Shown here: positions 10,830 through 22,910 of the stretch, one piece after another | Layout of the letters: each line of letters opens with the position of its first letter | Numbering within the stretch: the stretch's first letter is position 1 | Assembly: GCF_037975245.1 (NCBI RefSeq) | Contig: NC_092565.1 | Coordinates: forward strand, 18,145,999 to 18,209,998 | Length of the DNA stretch: 64,000 nucleotides | From: Apostichopus japonicus | Taxonomy: Eukaryota > Echinodermata > Holothuroidea > Aspidochirotida > Stichopodidae | Reading direction: 5' to 3' | Translations under genes and position numbers: made by a program | The notes under the pieces: model-generated | What the model was told of the DNA's origin: nothing | The model's input: only the letters and a program-made list of their open reading frames with translations | The model's database searches: none

Positions 10830-11815
10830 CACTCTCCGCCTGCATGAATGCATAGATTACGATCATCATCGAAACCAAAAACGAATGAGAAGGCGTGTCT
10901 CCTGGTTCTCAAAATTGAGTTCAAAATAAGTTCTCATAGTAAAACATATAACCTAACGTGGTCTGCTTCCTATTGTAATTTTTAATTCACGTAATTGAGT
11001 GGAAAGCAGTTTAAGGGGGAATTATAGAGACAATGCGGCATTGTTATATTCAGGTCTTTACCAAAGACCCAAGACGATGTACTTAATGTGGATTATGAGA
11101 GTTTCAAGAATATATTGTTCGATGAAGAGTTACCGTAATATCTCATTCTAGTTAAGTAACACCTCCCAGCTTGAAAGATGTTCTAGAAAGCATCGATTAT
11201 CTTAATTTACCTCAGAGCTACAAAGGGAGAGTCATCATTCCCGTTAAATTTCCTCATAAATTATCCCATGTATAATCACGTCTTCACTCTTTGCCCAGGC
11301 TGATATAGATTCAGAATATTATGTTTGTGACTTTCATCCAAATTCATGTTTGATTATTACTTCATTTAATTGAACAAAGTTATCTCTACAAGAATGACGT
11401 GTTAAAAGTGCGAGAAACATGAGACAACAAAATCTAGCATATTGCAACCTGCTCTGTCTTATTTGTTTTGTTCTTCTTTGTTTGCTTTGTTTTTGTTTAT
11501 TTGATGTTTGCAGCTTTTTTGAAAAGGATGTCGTGTGTCTTCAAACAAACTGAACGTATTGGCTGTAAATTGATAATAAATGAATCAGACAAGGTGTTTG
11601 CGGGGGAGGGAGGTAGTGGCTGACATTGTTGATGGAATACAAGTATTGCTGCCCTTTTCGACAAGTTTTGCTATTGTTAGGAAAAGACACGGTACCGTGC
11701 TATTTTTATAGGGCTGTTTAGCCTGAAACCTTATGACATATCTGTTCTATTTAGAACCACTTTTTGTTCATTAAGAAAATGCCATACTTAGAAACAACGA
11801 ACCTTTATCACTGGA
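10830..11815. other. Non-coding stretch
   Basis: AT-rich sequence without a supported gene. A T/G-rich tract lies at about 11455-11515. Confidence 0.5.
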
Positions 11816-11882
11816 ATTGCCTGAGTTCCGATGCCATTTGTCAATACAAATGAATATTTGCTTCACGCATGGCCATCGCAAC

Positions 11883-11924
11883 GGGCTTAGTGGGCTTAGT
11901 GGGCTTAGTGAGCTTAGTGGGCTT

Positions 11925-11958
<34 letters not shown>
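11883..11958. repeat. 9-bp minisatellite GGGCTTAGT
   Basis: About eight copies of GGGCTTAGT, shifting to GGGCTCAGT in the last four, with one GAGCTTAGT variant. The short ORF reading LSGLSG is only a translation of this repeat. Confidence 0.92.
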
Positions 11959-12429
11959 CGGGAGGGGGCAGTCATGCCCCCTCCATCTTTTTACCAAGAG
12001 AGAAAACCTTGGCTCGACGGTAGAGTAAGAAAAATAAGTAGGCTAAGTGTAAGAAAATAAACAATAAAGTGGTAATGAAAGTAAAGTAATAGGGGTCAGG
12101 CCCGTACGGAGAGGGTGTGGGCAGTGATGACATTTTCAAGGTCAGTAAATTGTCTTCCAGCTACCTCATTATTGCTTTTAGCAAGCAAAACTATTTCTCG
12201 CTACCTGGAGCTACTTGAATACAACATGCAACATATACGGAGGATAAAATAGCAGCAATTACAAAACAAAAACATGATAACATCTTTTACAGTTGGAAAA
12301 CTTGTGGATTATTCTTCTTTTTTTCTATTTTTTTTTTTGTAGCAACGCGCAACGTGTCATTCATTTCCTGAAATCAAACTATGTAAAATCTTCACAATCA
12401 TCACAGAAGTCGGGATTTGGAATATGTTA

Positions 12430-12985
12430 ATGAGCTAAATCGATGATATGTCGATTTAAATAGGTATATGTCAATTTGAGTTGCTAGAAACTGGTATAAG
12501 TCCAAGGAAATTGACTTCTACCGATTTCATTCGACATATCATCGATTTAAACTGGTAGATTCCAATTTAAATTGACATATACCGATTTATTTTACATATC
12601 ATCGATTTAAATTGGTATATGTCGATTTAAATCGGTATATGTCGATTTAAACTGGTATAAGTCGAATTAAATTGGTATATGTCGATTTGAATTGACATAT
12701 ACCGATTTAATTTGACATATCATCGATTTAAACTGGTATACTTCGATTTAAATTGACACATACCGATTTGTTTTACTTATCATCGATTTAAATTGGTATA
12801 TGTCGATTTAAATCGATGATATGTAGAATTAAACTGGTATATGTCGATTTAACTCGATTATATGTAGAATTAAACTGGTATATGTCGATTTAAATCGGTA
12901 GAAGTCAATTTAAGCTGTTGGAAACTGGTATAATTCGAAGGAAATTGGTATATGTCGATTTACATCGGTATAAGTCGATTCCCCA
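12430..12985. repeat. Palindromic tandem array, about 20-bp unit
   Basis: The core unit reads about GTCGATTTAAATCGGTATAT and holds the palindrome CGATTTAAATCG. Direct and inverted versions (GTATATGTCGATTTAAA and TGACATATACCGATTTA) are interspersed, and a larger module of about 60 bp, with TGACATATACCGATTT then TCATCGATTTAAA, recurs at about 12570, 12690 and 12750. The single strand could fold into many hairpins. There is no coding content. Confidence 0.85.
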
Positions 12986-14184
12986 CGATTTTAGACTGAT
13001 GGCCCGCCATAGTGTTTGTGTGTCACAAACACTTGCTACACCCTAAGAACGATTGACTTCAAATTTGGTATGTGTGTGCTTGGGCATTATCATTACCATC
13101 ATGTCAACATGACAAAGGGACCGAAGTCACCCCAGTGTAGGATATTAGGCTTTGATTGTTTAGATCGTTTTCAGTAACATAAAATGCGACCGATGGAGGT
13201 CAAACTTTTGGAGAGTGTACGTAGGCGCGTAACTTAAATTGCCAGTAGTAGGCATATATATGTTACTAATATATACTTCACGGAGCTGGTTATTGCGTAT
13301 TGGTGTACAAACCTGTAGAGTACACTGTGTTTGTGCAAAGATGTAACTGTACCTTAATTTGGTTTGTGTACTTTCATTTCGATTATGTTCAGTGACTTTC
13401 TGGTTATTCGTTTGACTTGGCTGTTCGTTTTGTGAAACAGCTTTGCCGTATTTCTTAGCTGGCGACCGAAACTATTATTTTCCGTTATACAGATAGGAAA
13501 CCGTACCAGGAGGTTTAGTAAGAACTCAGGCACGATTTAGATATCAATCCTCATGATACAAAACACATTTGATAAAGATTCGATATAAATCTGTGATACT
13601 AGCTAAGTGAACATGTCAATTTGAAGATCTACATGTAAAGCAAACGTTGTTGACTAGTCTAGCTTTTCATATCATCATGTGTCATCTAGGGGCCAAATTC
13701 CATCTACGAGTGGAAGCCAAATCGATACAAAACGGACGTTAGTCAGCTGTAATATCCCTCATCAAAATAATCTGTTCAGTTTTGCTCCACGGTTCAGTTT
13801 CTAACACAGCTTCTGTTTCCGCCTTTGGTTTTGATAACATGTCCCACAATTTCGTTTTACCAATTGCAACACGTAGATGTGTTATTTTTAGACGAAAAGT
13901 ATCTCGATAAGTCATGTGGTTGTTGAAATAAAACAGCATATATTGCATATATAGAATGCTTGTCGATGTTCACTTTCAAATTGTAACACAACCACTCACT
14001 CGATAGTTCGAATTATAGGGTGAATCGTACACAAGTTGGATTTTTGGATTAATTCTGACGTTTAGGGCTCTGTTCGTTTGGCGAAATTTCATGAAAGCTG
14101 CGTAAAAATGTTACAATATACCAAATGGTAAAATATAGATATTTGGCAATTCATGAAATATCACCTCTCACTCAAACATTATTG
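12986..14184. other. Non-coding stretch
   Basis: No supported gene. The short minus-strand ORF at 13739-13948 has no recognised similarity or splice context. Confidence 0.5.
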
Positions 14185-15887
14185 AACTTTGACCGCTGAG
14201 GCTAGGATTTCATCACTCACATATAACCTACAGCTTATACCCAGACATGCACCCCACCAAGATTGACGTCTATGATACTTTCCGTTTAGGAGGACTTCGT
14301 GTCACATTTATTGAACCATTTAGTTCATGACATTCAATATTTCACAAACTACGATTTCAACATTAAGTGAGATTTTTCCTACACGGGCCCCATGTATGAT
14401 TAGAGATATGTTGGTGGGCAAAATGTCTACTGAAAGAGATTTTCTTTAAGTTTAGTGAAGTTTACACCACAAATTCCAGTATTTTAATGTTATTTCAAAT
14501 TAAGGGCAGTTGAGTAATTAGAATTTTAACAAAGGGCTCTTTCATAAATTACTTAATGGAAGAGAATATTTCTTCCCAAAAGGGGTTCTTGTTATGTATC
14601 AAAGGAGGCACCTTGAGGTACTTAAAAATTATAAGTCCGGTAACATCTAGTACAAGCTTACATATAATTTATGTGTACACACCAAACGTGGACTAGTAGA
14701 GCTGGCTGAGCGATTTTAAAAGTAAAAAGAAAATATCATACTAATTTAATAATTGAGGAAAGTGAATGCATCGTTTTTTGTTTACGAATTTACAATTTGC
14801 AATAATGATCACAATTTCAATATGATGATGCACTTTTCCGAACAAAATATAACAATAAAATGTTGTTTTCTAATTGGCCAGGTAACAAACACAACTTTGG
14901 AGGTTTTACCACTCCAATAGCATCTTTTTAAGTCCTTCAACAGTTGTCCCATTACCCTTTTCTCAAAGATTTCCATTTTCTGTCGAACTTCCCCATTTCA
15001 ACAAAGAGTTCGTATTCACTTAAGAAAACTTGACAAATTACACATCGACCTTAATAGAAAGCGTTCACAGAGCGTGTCGTCTCTTCAGTATTACCCATCC
15101 GAATATTTACATTATAGGACTGTAAAACCCTCAAAAATACCACACTAGGACAACCAGGACTTCTCAAAAGCACAACGGGGTTAAAATATCAGCGGGGGGG
15201 GGGGGGAACATTCTACAGAAGCCGAAGAGATGACTTAGATCGATGCATGGGCAAGCAACCTAGGCCACCACGTCTATTTTTTTCCGGAAGAGGGGGGGGG
15301 GGGCAAATATAGGCAACCCAGGCCTCCACTTCTATTTTCAGTCTTCTTTCGGGGCAAAATAGTTTTGCTCAATACAAGCTACAACTGGAAATATTCCTGT
15401 ATTTCCTTATTTTTTGTCCAATTAATTTTGCATGCACCGCTCTTTCGGTATATACTAAGGTAAGTGTGTGCTTAAACTTGTCATTCTGTGTCCTCTCTAC
15501 CGAGAATCCTAGATCCACCACTACGATAGAATACTAGATATATGTTATCAATGCTATGTAACTGACCGAATCTACAACGAGGATTAATGCCTTATTGCAA
15601 GATTATTTAAGTACAAAACTATACACAATTTGTTATTGCGGAATGTTCCGTAACATATAGATACCATAAAGATATTCCAGTTATGGAAAAAAAACACCTA
15701 CCTTGTGCGGAAGATTTGTAAAAAATGGAAGAAAACAGGAACATTAACACCTGAACACATAAAAAGGCAGGTGGATTCATTATTAACATTCCGAACACTT
15801 CTGGTATAGCTCAGCTGTATTGGTCACTAACTCGATTCTGATACATGTACCTCCAGTGAACACGCGCTCCTAGTTGTACTGTTTTTT
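14185..15887. repeat. Segmental duplicate, copy 1 (empty LINE site)
   Basis: The segment matches 39155-43367 in order: the block CTACACGGGCCCCA, the block CCAGTATTTTAATGTTATTTCAA, the block CACTCCAATAGCA, and the block TACCTTGTGCGGAAGATTTGTAA. Copy 2 differs by about 1.67 kb of extra sequence at 39423-41090 and by a LINE insertion at 41537-42558, both absent here. No gene is supported in this copy. Confidence 0.85.
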
Positions 15888-15954
15888 ATGGCAAATACCT
15901 TTTGATATCCTCTAGACCTGGTACTGCATGCAGTATCATCGTGTTTACCTTTGT

Positions 15955-16340
15955 AGTGTATTGCAGATTCGAAATTACAGGCGGTGACCGTTCACGTGTG
16001 CATTTGTGTGGAACGAAGTCAAATAAAGTTGCTTTAGTACTGAAACCGTTGCTTTTGTAGGCTACTTCTGTAATTACTGTTGAACTAGCTGACCAATATC
16101 CTATCAATATTATCAACTTATTAACAGCGGTAGTGAATAGTTTAAATGCTTTTTTACCCCTCTATATATTCAGAGAGTTTCCATCTTTCTGTCCACAAAT
16201 TTAACTTCCAAGAACGATAGTGTTGGTGGTATTACTTAGATGTTACCTACATTCCTTGTAATCAATGAAACGAAAATCGAATTATAATGGAATTCATTTC
16301 ATTATCTTCATCCTTTTACTGTATCTTTGCCAGTAGGACG
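15955..16340. repeat. Source of a further partial duplicate
   Basis: GTTCACGTGTGCATTTGTGTGGAACGAAGTCAAA and ATCAATGAAACGAAAATCGAAT recur at 47155-47300, with about 230 bp missing between them in that copy. The minus ORF at 15886-16116 is conserved in part of the second copy but lacks family motifs, so it is not called as a gene. Confidence 0.75.
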
Positions 16341-17267
16341 AGGGGTCAAATAAGCTACATTTCCAAAATGGCGAGGTAAAAGGGTCCAATTGTTTTTGTC
16401 TATAATCAGAAATCCTCATTTTTGACAGTTTCCCTTAAGTCTCTCATAGGAGACGCGAAGTTATTACAAAACAACAATTCACGCTGTTATTACATGCTAT
16501 ATTGCCAGATTTGTAACTTATTAAAATGGCTATCGAGTAGGCCATGAATCAATATCTTCACTACGTAATCAAACGGATAGGTCACCTCATAATGAATGCG
16601 CTCCTGTGATGTGCGATGAGTTCCAGAGCCGGAGTTGCAAGGTAAACAAGCCTGCTTCCCGTACCATACCTTCACCCAACCCCCATGCCCCCCCCCCATT
16701 CCGGACCCCACCACGACGTAACTTATCAGAACTGTAATAGCTGTATAGAAAGTTACGAGGTTTTACACAGTGAAAAAATGATGCAGACTAATATTTTTAA
16801 TAAAATAATATGACAAAAATAGCATTCAAAAATCTCCAACTTCTTCTCTAGATTTATATTTTTAATTAGTTTTTCCATGCGTACGATATTAATGTCCATA
16901 TTTCGCATTTATATTGTCAACTAGAACGCTCCAATGTTGACATAAGCGAGATGTGTTGATCACTATAACTGCTAGGCTATACATATGCTCGTCATGTTAC
17001 AGAAGAACCTCAAAAGTTACACAAAACAAGGTTCTGAAACAATTGGTCGTAAATACAACTGAGATGTTTCTGACCTATAATTGTAAGACACTCACCAATG
17101 ACCATCGACGCCGTGTTTACCAAATCTATATCTCGATTTCCTACCAAATCTACATCTCTGACCCTATCCTATCTAACCCCGCAAGAAGCAATCCTGAGCC
17201 GCTTCTTTACTCCATCCATTTTCAAAATCATCAATATCCCCCTACACTTGGCTGCAATCAACTGAAG
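16341..17267. other. Non-coding stretch
   Basis: No supported gene. The plus-strand 135-codon ORF at 16953-17360 has no recognisable domain. Confidence 0.5.
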
Positions 17268-17760
17268 GATTCCATCCCGGGATCAAACAGGACGTACCTA
17301 TGTATGCCAGAACTGCGTTCTCACATTCCACTTCCTGTGCTCGACAGCTGTACAAACTAATTTACTAGCTGTTTCATTTCCATATCTCTAGCCAAATTGG
17401 CTTACGACTTTAATTATGACCCTGTGGCTCTGGCATAAAGGTAGCTTTGTTCTCTTTTCTCTCTATTCTTTAATGGTATGGCTCTTATATTAGCGTTTCA
17501 ACAAAATACAGACAAAACTCAACAGCAATTCTCCATTTCGGATATCTGTTCTCCACCACCGAATAAAAACGTTTTTGTTTTCCTTAACTGTATAACACAT
17601 TGTTCCCCTTTGCCAGTATTGGCAATTTCCCCTCAAGGATCCCATCCCAGGATCGAATAGGACGTACATATATATGCAAGAAATGCTTTCTCGCATTCCA
17701 CTTCTTGTGCTCGAAAGCTATGCAAACTAATTTATTTGCTTTTTAAATTTCAAAACTGTA
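17268..17760. repeat. Local direct repeat pair
   Basis: 17268-17395 and 17632-17760 are diverged copies. Shared blocks are GGATYCCATCCCRGGATC, GGACGTAC, and CATTCCACTTCYTGTGCTCG, then CAAACTAATTTA. The space between them has no supported gene. Confidence 0.75.
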
Positions 17761-18105
17761 ACTATAAGTCTAATCTCTCAAAACGTCTGTACTAATTGAT
17801 CATCTTTAAATGACATTTCTCAAGAGTACAATTTTGCCCCTACAGTTTTGTCATTATTAGGGATAGACAAACAAGACCTGAAGACCGATTTAGATGTGTG
17901 GGTCCTTATCTCCATCCTTCTGGGTTTGCTACCTCGTTTTATTCTTCTTTGTCTCTGGTTATTAAATATGTATCATTAGTTCTCTGCCTGTCTGTTTGTC
18001 TTCGTCAATCGATGGAGTTGAACACATGGACGACTTTCTACTATCAGATTTTGTCTCCCCGTCCTGCTTTACCTCAACTCCCATTGGCGATATGTAGAAA
18101 CGTTT

Positions 18106-18335
18106 TCAGTCTATGTATCGGGTATCAGAATCACTGACGTTATCACTTGTGATGGTCGGAACATAGGACAGGTTTGTGTGCGTTGAGGCAAGTCCAACCG
18201 GTGTTGATGGAAGAGGGTGTCTCGCGAATCGCTCGGCAAGGGTTACTCTGAAGTACCATATAAGGCCAATAAGAGTAAGAAGTATTACAAAGGCGACAGG
18301 CGGTACCACCGCGTAAACTATTGGAACAGCGGCAC
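18106..18335 (-). CDS. Transmembrane and cytoplasmic-tail exon (SRCR receptor 3' end)
   Basis: This minus-strand terminal exon starts after a CTTTCTGTAG acceptor in phase 1 and ends at a TGA. It encodes 75 residues: a short linker (AAVPIVYAV), a hydrophobic helix (VVPPVAFVILLTLIGLIWYF) and a tail of about 46 residues beginning RVTLAERF with tyrosines in NLSYVPTI and DTRYID. The upstream intact SRCR exon at 24056-24376 ends in phase 1, so joining the two preserves the frame and gives SRCR, linker, helix, tail: a type I single-pass receptor. The tail has no ITAM or canonical ITIM. No other candidate upstream gene is visible, but the join is inferred, not observed. Confidence 0.65.
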
Positions 18336-18951
18336 CTACAGAAAGGTAATGCAGAATTTTAATTTTGCTGAAGCATTGCTAAATGATAATGGTCTATGGA
18401 TACTTATGAAAACAAATTATGGTTAGGCCTATATTTTATAATGTAAACAAATTGTTTACTGTAGTTATCAGATATTAAATGCAACCCCAAATGTACGCAG
18501 TGTTACTTCACCGTGTCCTGATGTTTGTTTTTATTTATAAAGAGTACGAGATGCGTAAAAAGTTACTTTTTGCAATGATTACCGTATTGACAGAAAAACC
18601 GCACACAATCTTCATACAGCGGATAGCGCTCCTATTGGATATTTTTTAAAGGATCTGCAGGATTAATTTTAAAGATTCTATGTCTCAAGGTCTTGATTCT
18701 TTTTCTGCCGAAATAGCTGACTAAGGTCCGTGTTGCCCAAGTAAATGTGCAAGACGTATAACGAGTGTTTAGTAATGACAACTGAACACAAAATGTGACC
18801 TAACCTTCGCATGTTGCCTTTTAATGGTATGTGAAGCCTGGTATCATCTCGGCCTACTAGTCCAACTCTTTTACAATTCATGGTTCTCACATATAACTGC
18901 CCAAAGGGGCTTAACGAAACAATCGTTACAGCTTTAAGTCTACATAAATAT

Positions 18952-20151
18952 TAGTGTTTGCACGGGTTATCCGGGTACCCGGGTACCTGCTCGACGTGAT
19001 ACTACCCGGTTCCTTATTTATTACCCGAATCCTAAGCAAAGTGTGATTTAAAAAAAAAAAATGGCAAACCGACGGTTAAGCAGATTTCCCATTGACTTAG
19101 TGTGGTGTTAGGCTACAATGTGGTCAAAGATAACAGCAATAACGAAGGAGCCCGTTCGACGCGATATTACCCGGTTCCTAATTTATTACCCGAATCATAC
19201 GCAAAGTGTGATTATTTAAAAAAAAAAATTGCAAACCGATGGTTAGGCTGATTTCCGATTGACTTAGTGTGTTGTTAGGCTACCATGTGTTCGAAGATAA
19301 CAGCAATAACGAAAGCTTTCCATAGATATCTTATAACTGCGTCACAATTTCAGCTAATAAACAGATGACTAGGCTAGGCTACCCCCATTGACTTAGTGTG
19401 GTGTTAGGCAACCATGTGGTCGAACGTAACAGCAATAACGAAAGTATTCCATGGATGTCTTATAACTGCGTCACAACTCCAGCAAATAAACAGATGGGTA
19501 GGCTTAGCTAGATTTCTCATTGACTTAGTGTGGTGTTAGGCTACCATGTGGAAGAAATTATTATTTATTCATTCGTTTATTTCAAAGAAGGAAAGGCTGA
19601 CAAGGAATTTTACGCGATGTTTATGGATTATAGACGGGATAACTAAAAAATAGCAATCGCAAGTGGCTTTTCACTAATCGTTTATTCCAAATGCGATCAA
19701 ATTGCGCGAATCGCGCAATCTCGCGGCTAATGCGAACCCTGGGCCTGCATAATAGATAGTAGTAGTAGTATCAAAAACTGTTTAAGAGCTAAATTGGATA
19801 TTTATATGGTTTGATCCAATAGACGTGCACGAGCTAGCATAAGCAGCGGCGGCAGTGCGATGTTAGTAGTAATGCTAATTATAATTAAATAATTAATTTA
19901 TTAACAGGTTAATGAAAGAAACAGAAGCAAATTATTGAGGGAGGTTTAATACCTTATCTTACACCTACGTATTTGAACATGAAAACATTGTCAGTAGAGA
20001 ATATAATGCATTTATTACAGCATCCAATATGTAATTTCTTGAAAATCGTGATACACGAGGGTAAACAAAAAAAAATCCGGGTACCCGGATACCCGACGGG
20101 TAACGGCCCTCGGGTACCCGGTTCCCGATTTTTGGACCCGTGTAAACACTA
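18952..20151. mobile_element. Non-autonomous hAT element, 1.2 kb, 8-bp TSD
   Basis: The inverted ends read TAGTGTTTGCACGGGT on the left and, reverse-complemented, TAGTGTTTACACGGGT on the right. They are flanked by a perfect 8-bp target duplication ATAAATAT (18944-18951 and 20152-20159), the duplication length typical of hAT transposons. Subterminal regions are packed with CGGGTACCCG motifs. There is no transposase; the interior is mostly a tandem repeat. It lies in the inferred intron between the SRCR exon at 24 kb and the transmembrane exon. Confidence 0.9.
19055..19560. repeat. Internal tandem repeat of the hAT element
   Basis: Four units of about 115-190 bp carry the shared block ATTGACTTAGTGTGGTGTTAGGC followed by ACAGCAATAACGAA. 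Some also carry the flanking block TTATTACCCGAATC..GCAAAGTGTGATT. They lie wholly inside the element at 18952-20151. Confidence 0.8.
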
Positions 20152-21205
20152 ATAAATATAATTGTATGATTTCTCAGTAAAACTTTCTGCATGCAATGCA
20201 GTGGCGGATCCAGGATTTCGCCGAAGGGGGGCCAGATGGGAAATGCCTAATCGTCGTCCTGGGGGAGGGGTCTAAGGGGAGTGGGTGCCCCCCTTCCCCT
20301 TTGGAAAATTTCACAAAATATGGAGGTCCTCGGTGCAATCTGGTGCTACTTTTCGTGAAAGTTTGGAGTAAAATTTATTTCCAATAAATCATGTATTCAT
20401 GGTTTGCCGGGCATATATTTGCAATTTCGAGCAATGAGCTGGGATTTACGTCTTTGGGGAGTAGGTGGTGATGCAAACTACTTTTTACCAGGCTACTCCA
20501 GGCCATTTCATCTTGGATGCCCCCTTCCAGATGGAGACTATTGATGCAGTCAGAGTGCCCCTCTCACCTTCACTTTATCAGAATGATGGTGTACTCTTTT
20601 TGCAAATTTATTTGACAAAAAATTACACGCACAGTGGCGTAGCTAGGATTTTTTGAGTGGGGGGGCCATGGGGGCTGTTCTTTCTTGTGGGGGGGCCGGA
20701 GGTTACTATCTAAGCGGAGCGCCACCTTGGTTGGCGCGGAGCGTACAGAGAAAATTTGAGATTTCAGCACCCCCCAGATCGCAGGAGATGGCACCTGTGA
20801 GGCAAAATAGCAACCAAAAAGATGTGCAACTTTGGTGACAGAAATGCAAAAAAAGTTTTTTTCTTTCATGCTGACTGGCCTTGCCAACTCAGCCAGACTT
20901 TTAACTTGAGGGAAGTTGGCATCATTTGTCGTTTCAAGCTGTCAAGGCCTTTCTCCCAACTCAAACCCCTGTGGGCTACCGGTAGGTTTGCAGGATATGC
21001 CCACATGTGGACTTAAATAGCATTAGAGGAAGGGGATGGAAGACTAACACGCATCGATGTTTCGGTAATGGTCCACATTGGTGGCTCGGTGCTAATTAGG
21101 CCATTTATTTGGGTTTCTTGAGGCAGCTGTCATCAGAATCTGGGTTTTTGTGCCAATCGATGACCGATAACATGTATTGGTATGTAAATTTCTTCTTCAT
21201 ATATC

Positions 21206-21430
21206 TAGCAACACTCTAAAAACAAATGAGTGGATTTCATTCCATTGGAGTGATCACTCGGCGCACTTCAAATTAAGAGTGAAATTTAACTCTATTGGAG
21301 TTAACCCTCACTCCTAATATGAGTGAATATAACTCTATTAGGAGTTAAGATTTACTCCAATGGAGTGGAAATTCACTCTTATACCGGAATGTGCTCAGTG
21401 ATCACTCCCATGGAGTGAAATTCACCTATG
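21206..21430. repeat. Fold-back repeat built of ACTCC/GGAGT
   Basis: An imperfect palindrome of about 220 bp. The left arm GAGTGGATTTCATTCCATTGG is mirrored by CCATGGAGTGAAATTCAC on the right, with GTGATCACT near both arms and a centre at about 21320. It resembles a MITE inserted in the nested transposons. Confidence 0.7.
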
Positions 21431-21714
21431 TTTTTATCAGTACAGTACAGTGCATATCATCATAGACGTACGTACGTACGTACTACGTACGTTCGTATAT
21501 CAGACGCACTCGATACCCACGATACGATACGGTCCTTGGAGAAACTATTTCCACTCATCATTTTTTAAGGCGGTACAGTAGTGAGTATTGAACAGGCACA
21601 GCCGCATGTTTGCAGGAATTTCAGAATTCCCAATATTTTATATCTCTACCAGTAGTGTTTCGACAGTTTCGTGGGCATAAAAAAGTTGTTTTGTGGAATA
21701 TTCAATGACATATC

Positions 21715-21840
21715 AGGGGCGGATGCAGGATTTGTGACAGGGGGGGGGGGGTCTGACTGGTCCAGCCGCGCCTGAACGTAAGACTATCTAAGCGGAGCGC
21801 CATCATCGGTTGGCGCGGAGCGTACAAGAAAATTTTTGCT
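21715..21840. mobile_element. Partial hAT-like end with shared hairpin
   Basis: CAGGGGCGGATGCAGG is followed by a G run and by the conserved block GGAGCGCCATC..TTGGCGCGGAGCGTACAAG. No matching right end was identified, so this may be a truncated copy. Confidence 0.5.
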
Positions 21841-21979
21841 AATGTCTGCAATTTCTCAATTGATGAGAAAAAAACAATCTATGAAATATGGTATTACATA
21901 TCAGATGAGTTGAGATGATACAAAAATCATAATGCCTTTAGCCCCCAATCCCCTCCCGTTCCGTCACCACTGTTTGATG

Positions 21980-22373
21980 CAGGGCCGGATCCAGGATTCT
22001 GGAAGGGTGAGGGGTTTGCTCATGAAAAATTCGTTAGCGCATCCTAGCAGCCTACCGCTCTGTAACCTCACCGTCGAAAAAAATTCGAACACCACCTCAA
22101 TTTTGAAACTTTTCGGTCTGAAAATTGAGATCGTTCGGCATTTTTGGCACGTGTAGCACGCGTGCACACTATAGTTCATTTGACGGAAAAGACACACCTG
22201 GATGACTTGTGAGGATAACCGCTTTTCTGACGTCCTACATGTTTAAAATTGGCGTTTAATTTAATTATTTTTTCTCTCTCTTTTTTTCTGTCTCTTTTTT
22301 TTCTCTCTTTTTTTTGGCCAAGAGCAGGGGGGTCCGGACCCCCTGGACCCCCCCCCCGCTGGATCCGCGCCTG
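21980..22373. mobile_element. Possible further nested hAT-like element
   Basis: The left end CAGGGCCGGATCCAGG pairs with the right end, reverse-complemented, CAGGCGCGGATCCAGC. No matching target duplication was found, so the pairing is tentative. A TTTTCTCTC tract lies near the right end. Confidence 0.45.
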
Positions 22374-22910
22374 CATATATTCATTTGACTCGAGGCAATA
22401 TATGAAAACCTGATACCTCGGCTCAGTACAAACGGAGCCAATCTTTTGATAGATTGTTGCGCTAGGTGGAAGCACTGAACATATTTTCAGCAGATATCGA
22501 TATCGCGCAGCACAACAAGGTTCGTGGTATATGGTCGCAATCGTCGCATCGACCATTGCCATGCCATGCTGTGTGACCATTCTCATGATTACTACAGATA
22601 TTGTATTTTCTTATTCTGCCAGATGCAGACGAGATAATTGCGTAACTCTATTTCCCAAACTATTGAACAAAAAATATAAGCGAATCGCACTTATTTTTAT
22701 TTTTTTATTTGTTTACAACATTTGTTTTTACCCCATTCCCAGTGGGGGCCAGTGGGGGGCCAGCCTATTTCATGGGGGCCTCGGCCCCCAGGCCCCCCGT
22801 AGCTACGCCACTGATCACGCATGGGGCCCTTTCCCTCGAACGCGGTAAAAAAAATCAGGATATTCAAAAGGAGGGGCCCGGGCCCCCCCCCTGGATCCGC
22901 CCCTGCAATG

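Larger units (their letters stand above)
20632..22813. mobile_element. hAT-like element nested in the outer element
   Basis: The left end CAGTGGCGTAGCTAGG pairs with the right end, reverse-complemented, CAGTGGCGTAGCTACGGG. Flanking octamers are TACACGCA and ATCACGCA, six of eight identical in register, consistent with an aged 8-bp duplication. Just inside the left end is the block GGAGCGCCACC..TGGCGCGGAGCGTAC, which is also found in two other elements of the window. Apparent ORFs across this region translate repeat ends and are not genes. Confidence 0.65.
20199..22905. mobile_element. hAT-like element with 5-bp TSD (outer)
   Basis: The left end is CAGTGGCGGATCCAGG and the right end, reverse-complemented, is CAGGGGCGGATCCAGG. 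Flanks carry a perfect 5-bp duplication CAATG (20194-20198, 22906-22910). The same termini and TSD length occur at 26297-28697, so both belong to one family. No transposase ORF is seen; the interior contains other elements. The superfamily call (hAT-like) rests on the CAG..CTG termini and is less certain than the element boundaries. Confidence 0.8.

Noticed and set aside
11817-12060. Two plus-strand ORFs with LSG/LVG repeats
   Set aside because: They are translations of the 9-bp minisatellite in two frames.
15886-16116. 76-codon minus ORF, partly conserved in a duplicate at 47 kb
   Set aside because: The shared part is explained by DNA duplication; the second copy does not preserve the rest of the frame and no motif is recognised.
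16953-17360. 135-codon plus-strand ORF
   Set aside because: No domain, no Kozak or splice support, and part lies in a diverged local duplicate that does not conserve the frame.
22176-22586. 136-codon minus-strand ORF with a lysine/arginine-rich stretch
   Set aside because: It translates a transposon end (CAGGCGCGGATCCAGC) and a TTTTTCTC tract; no family motif or splice context.
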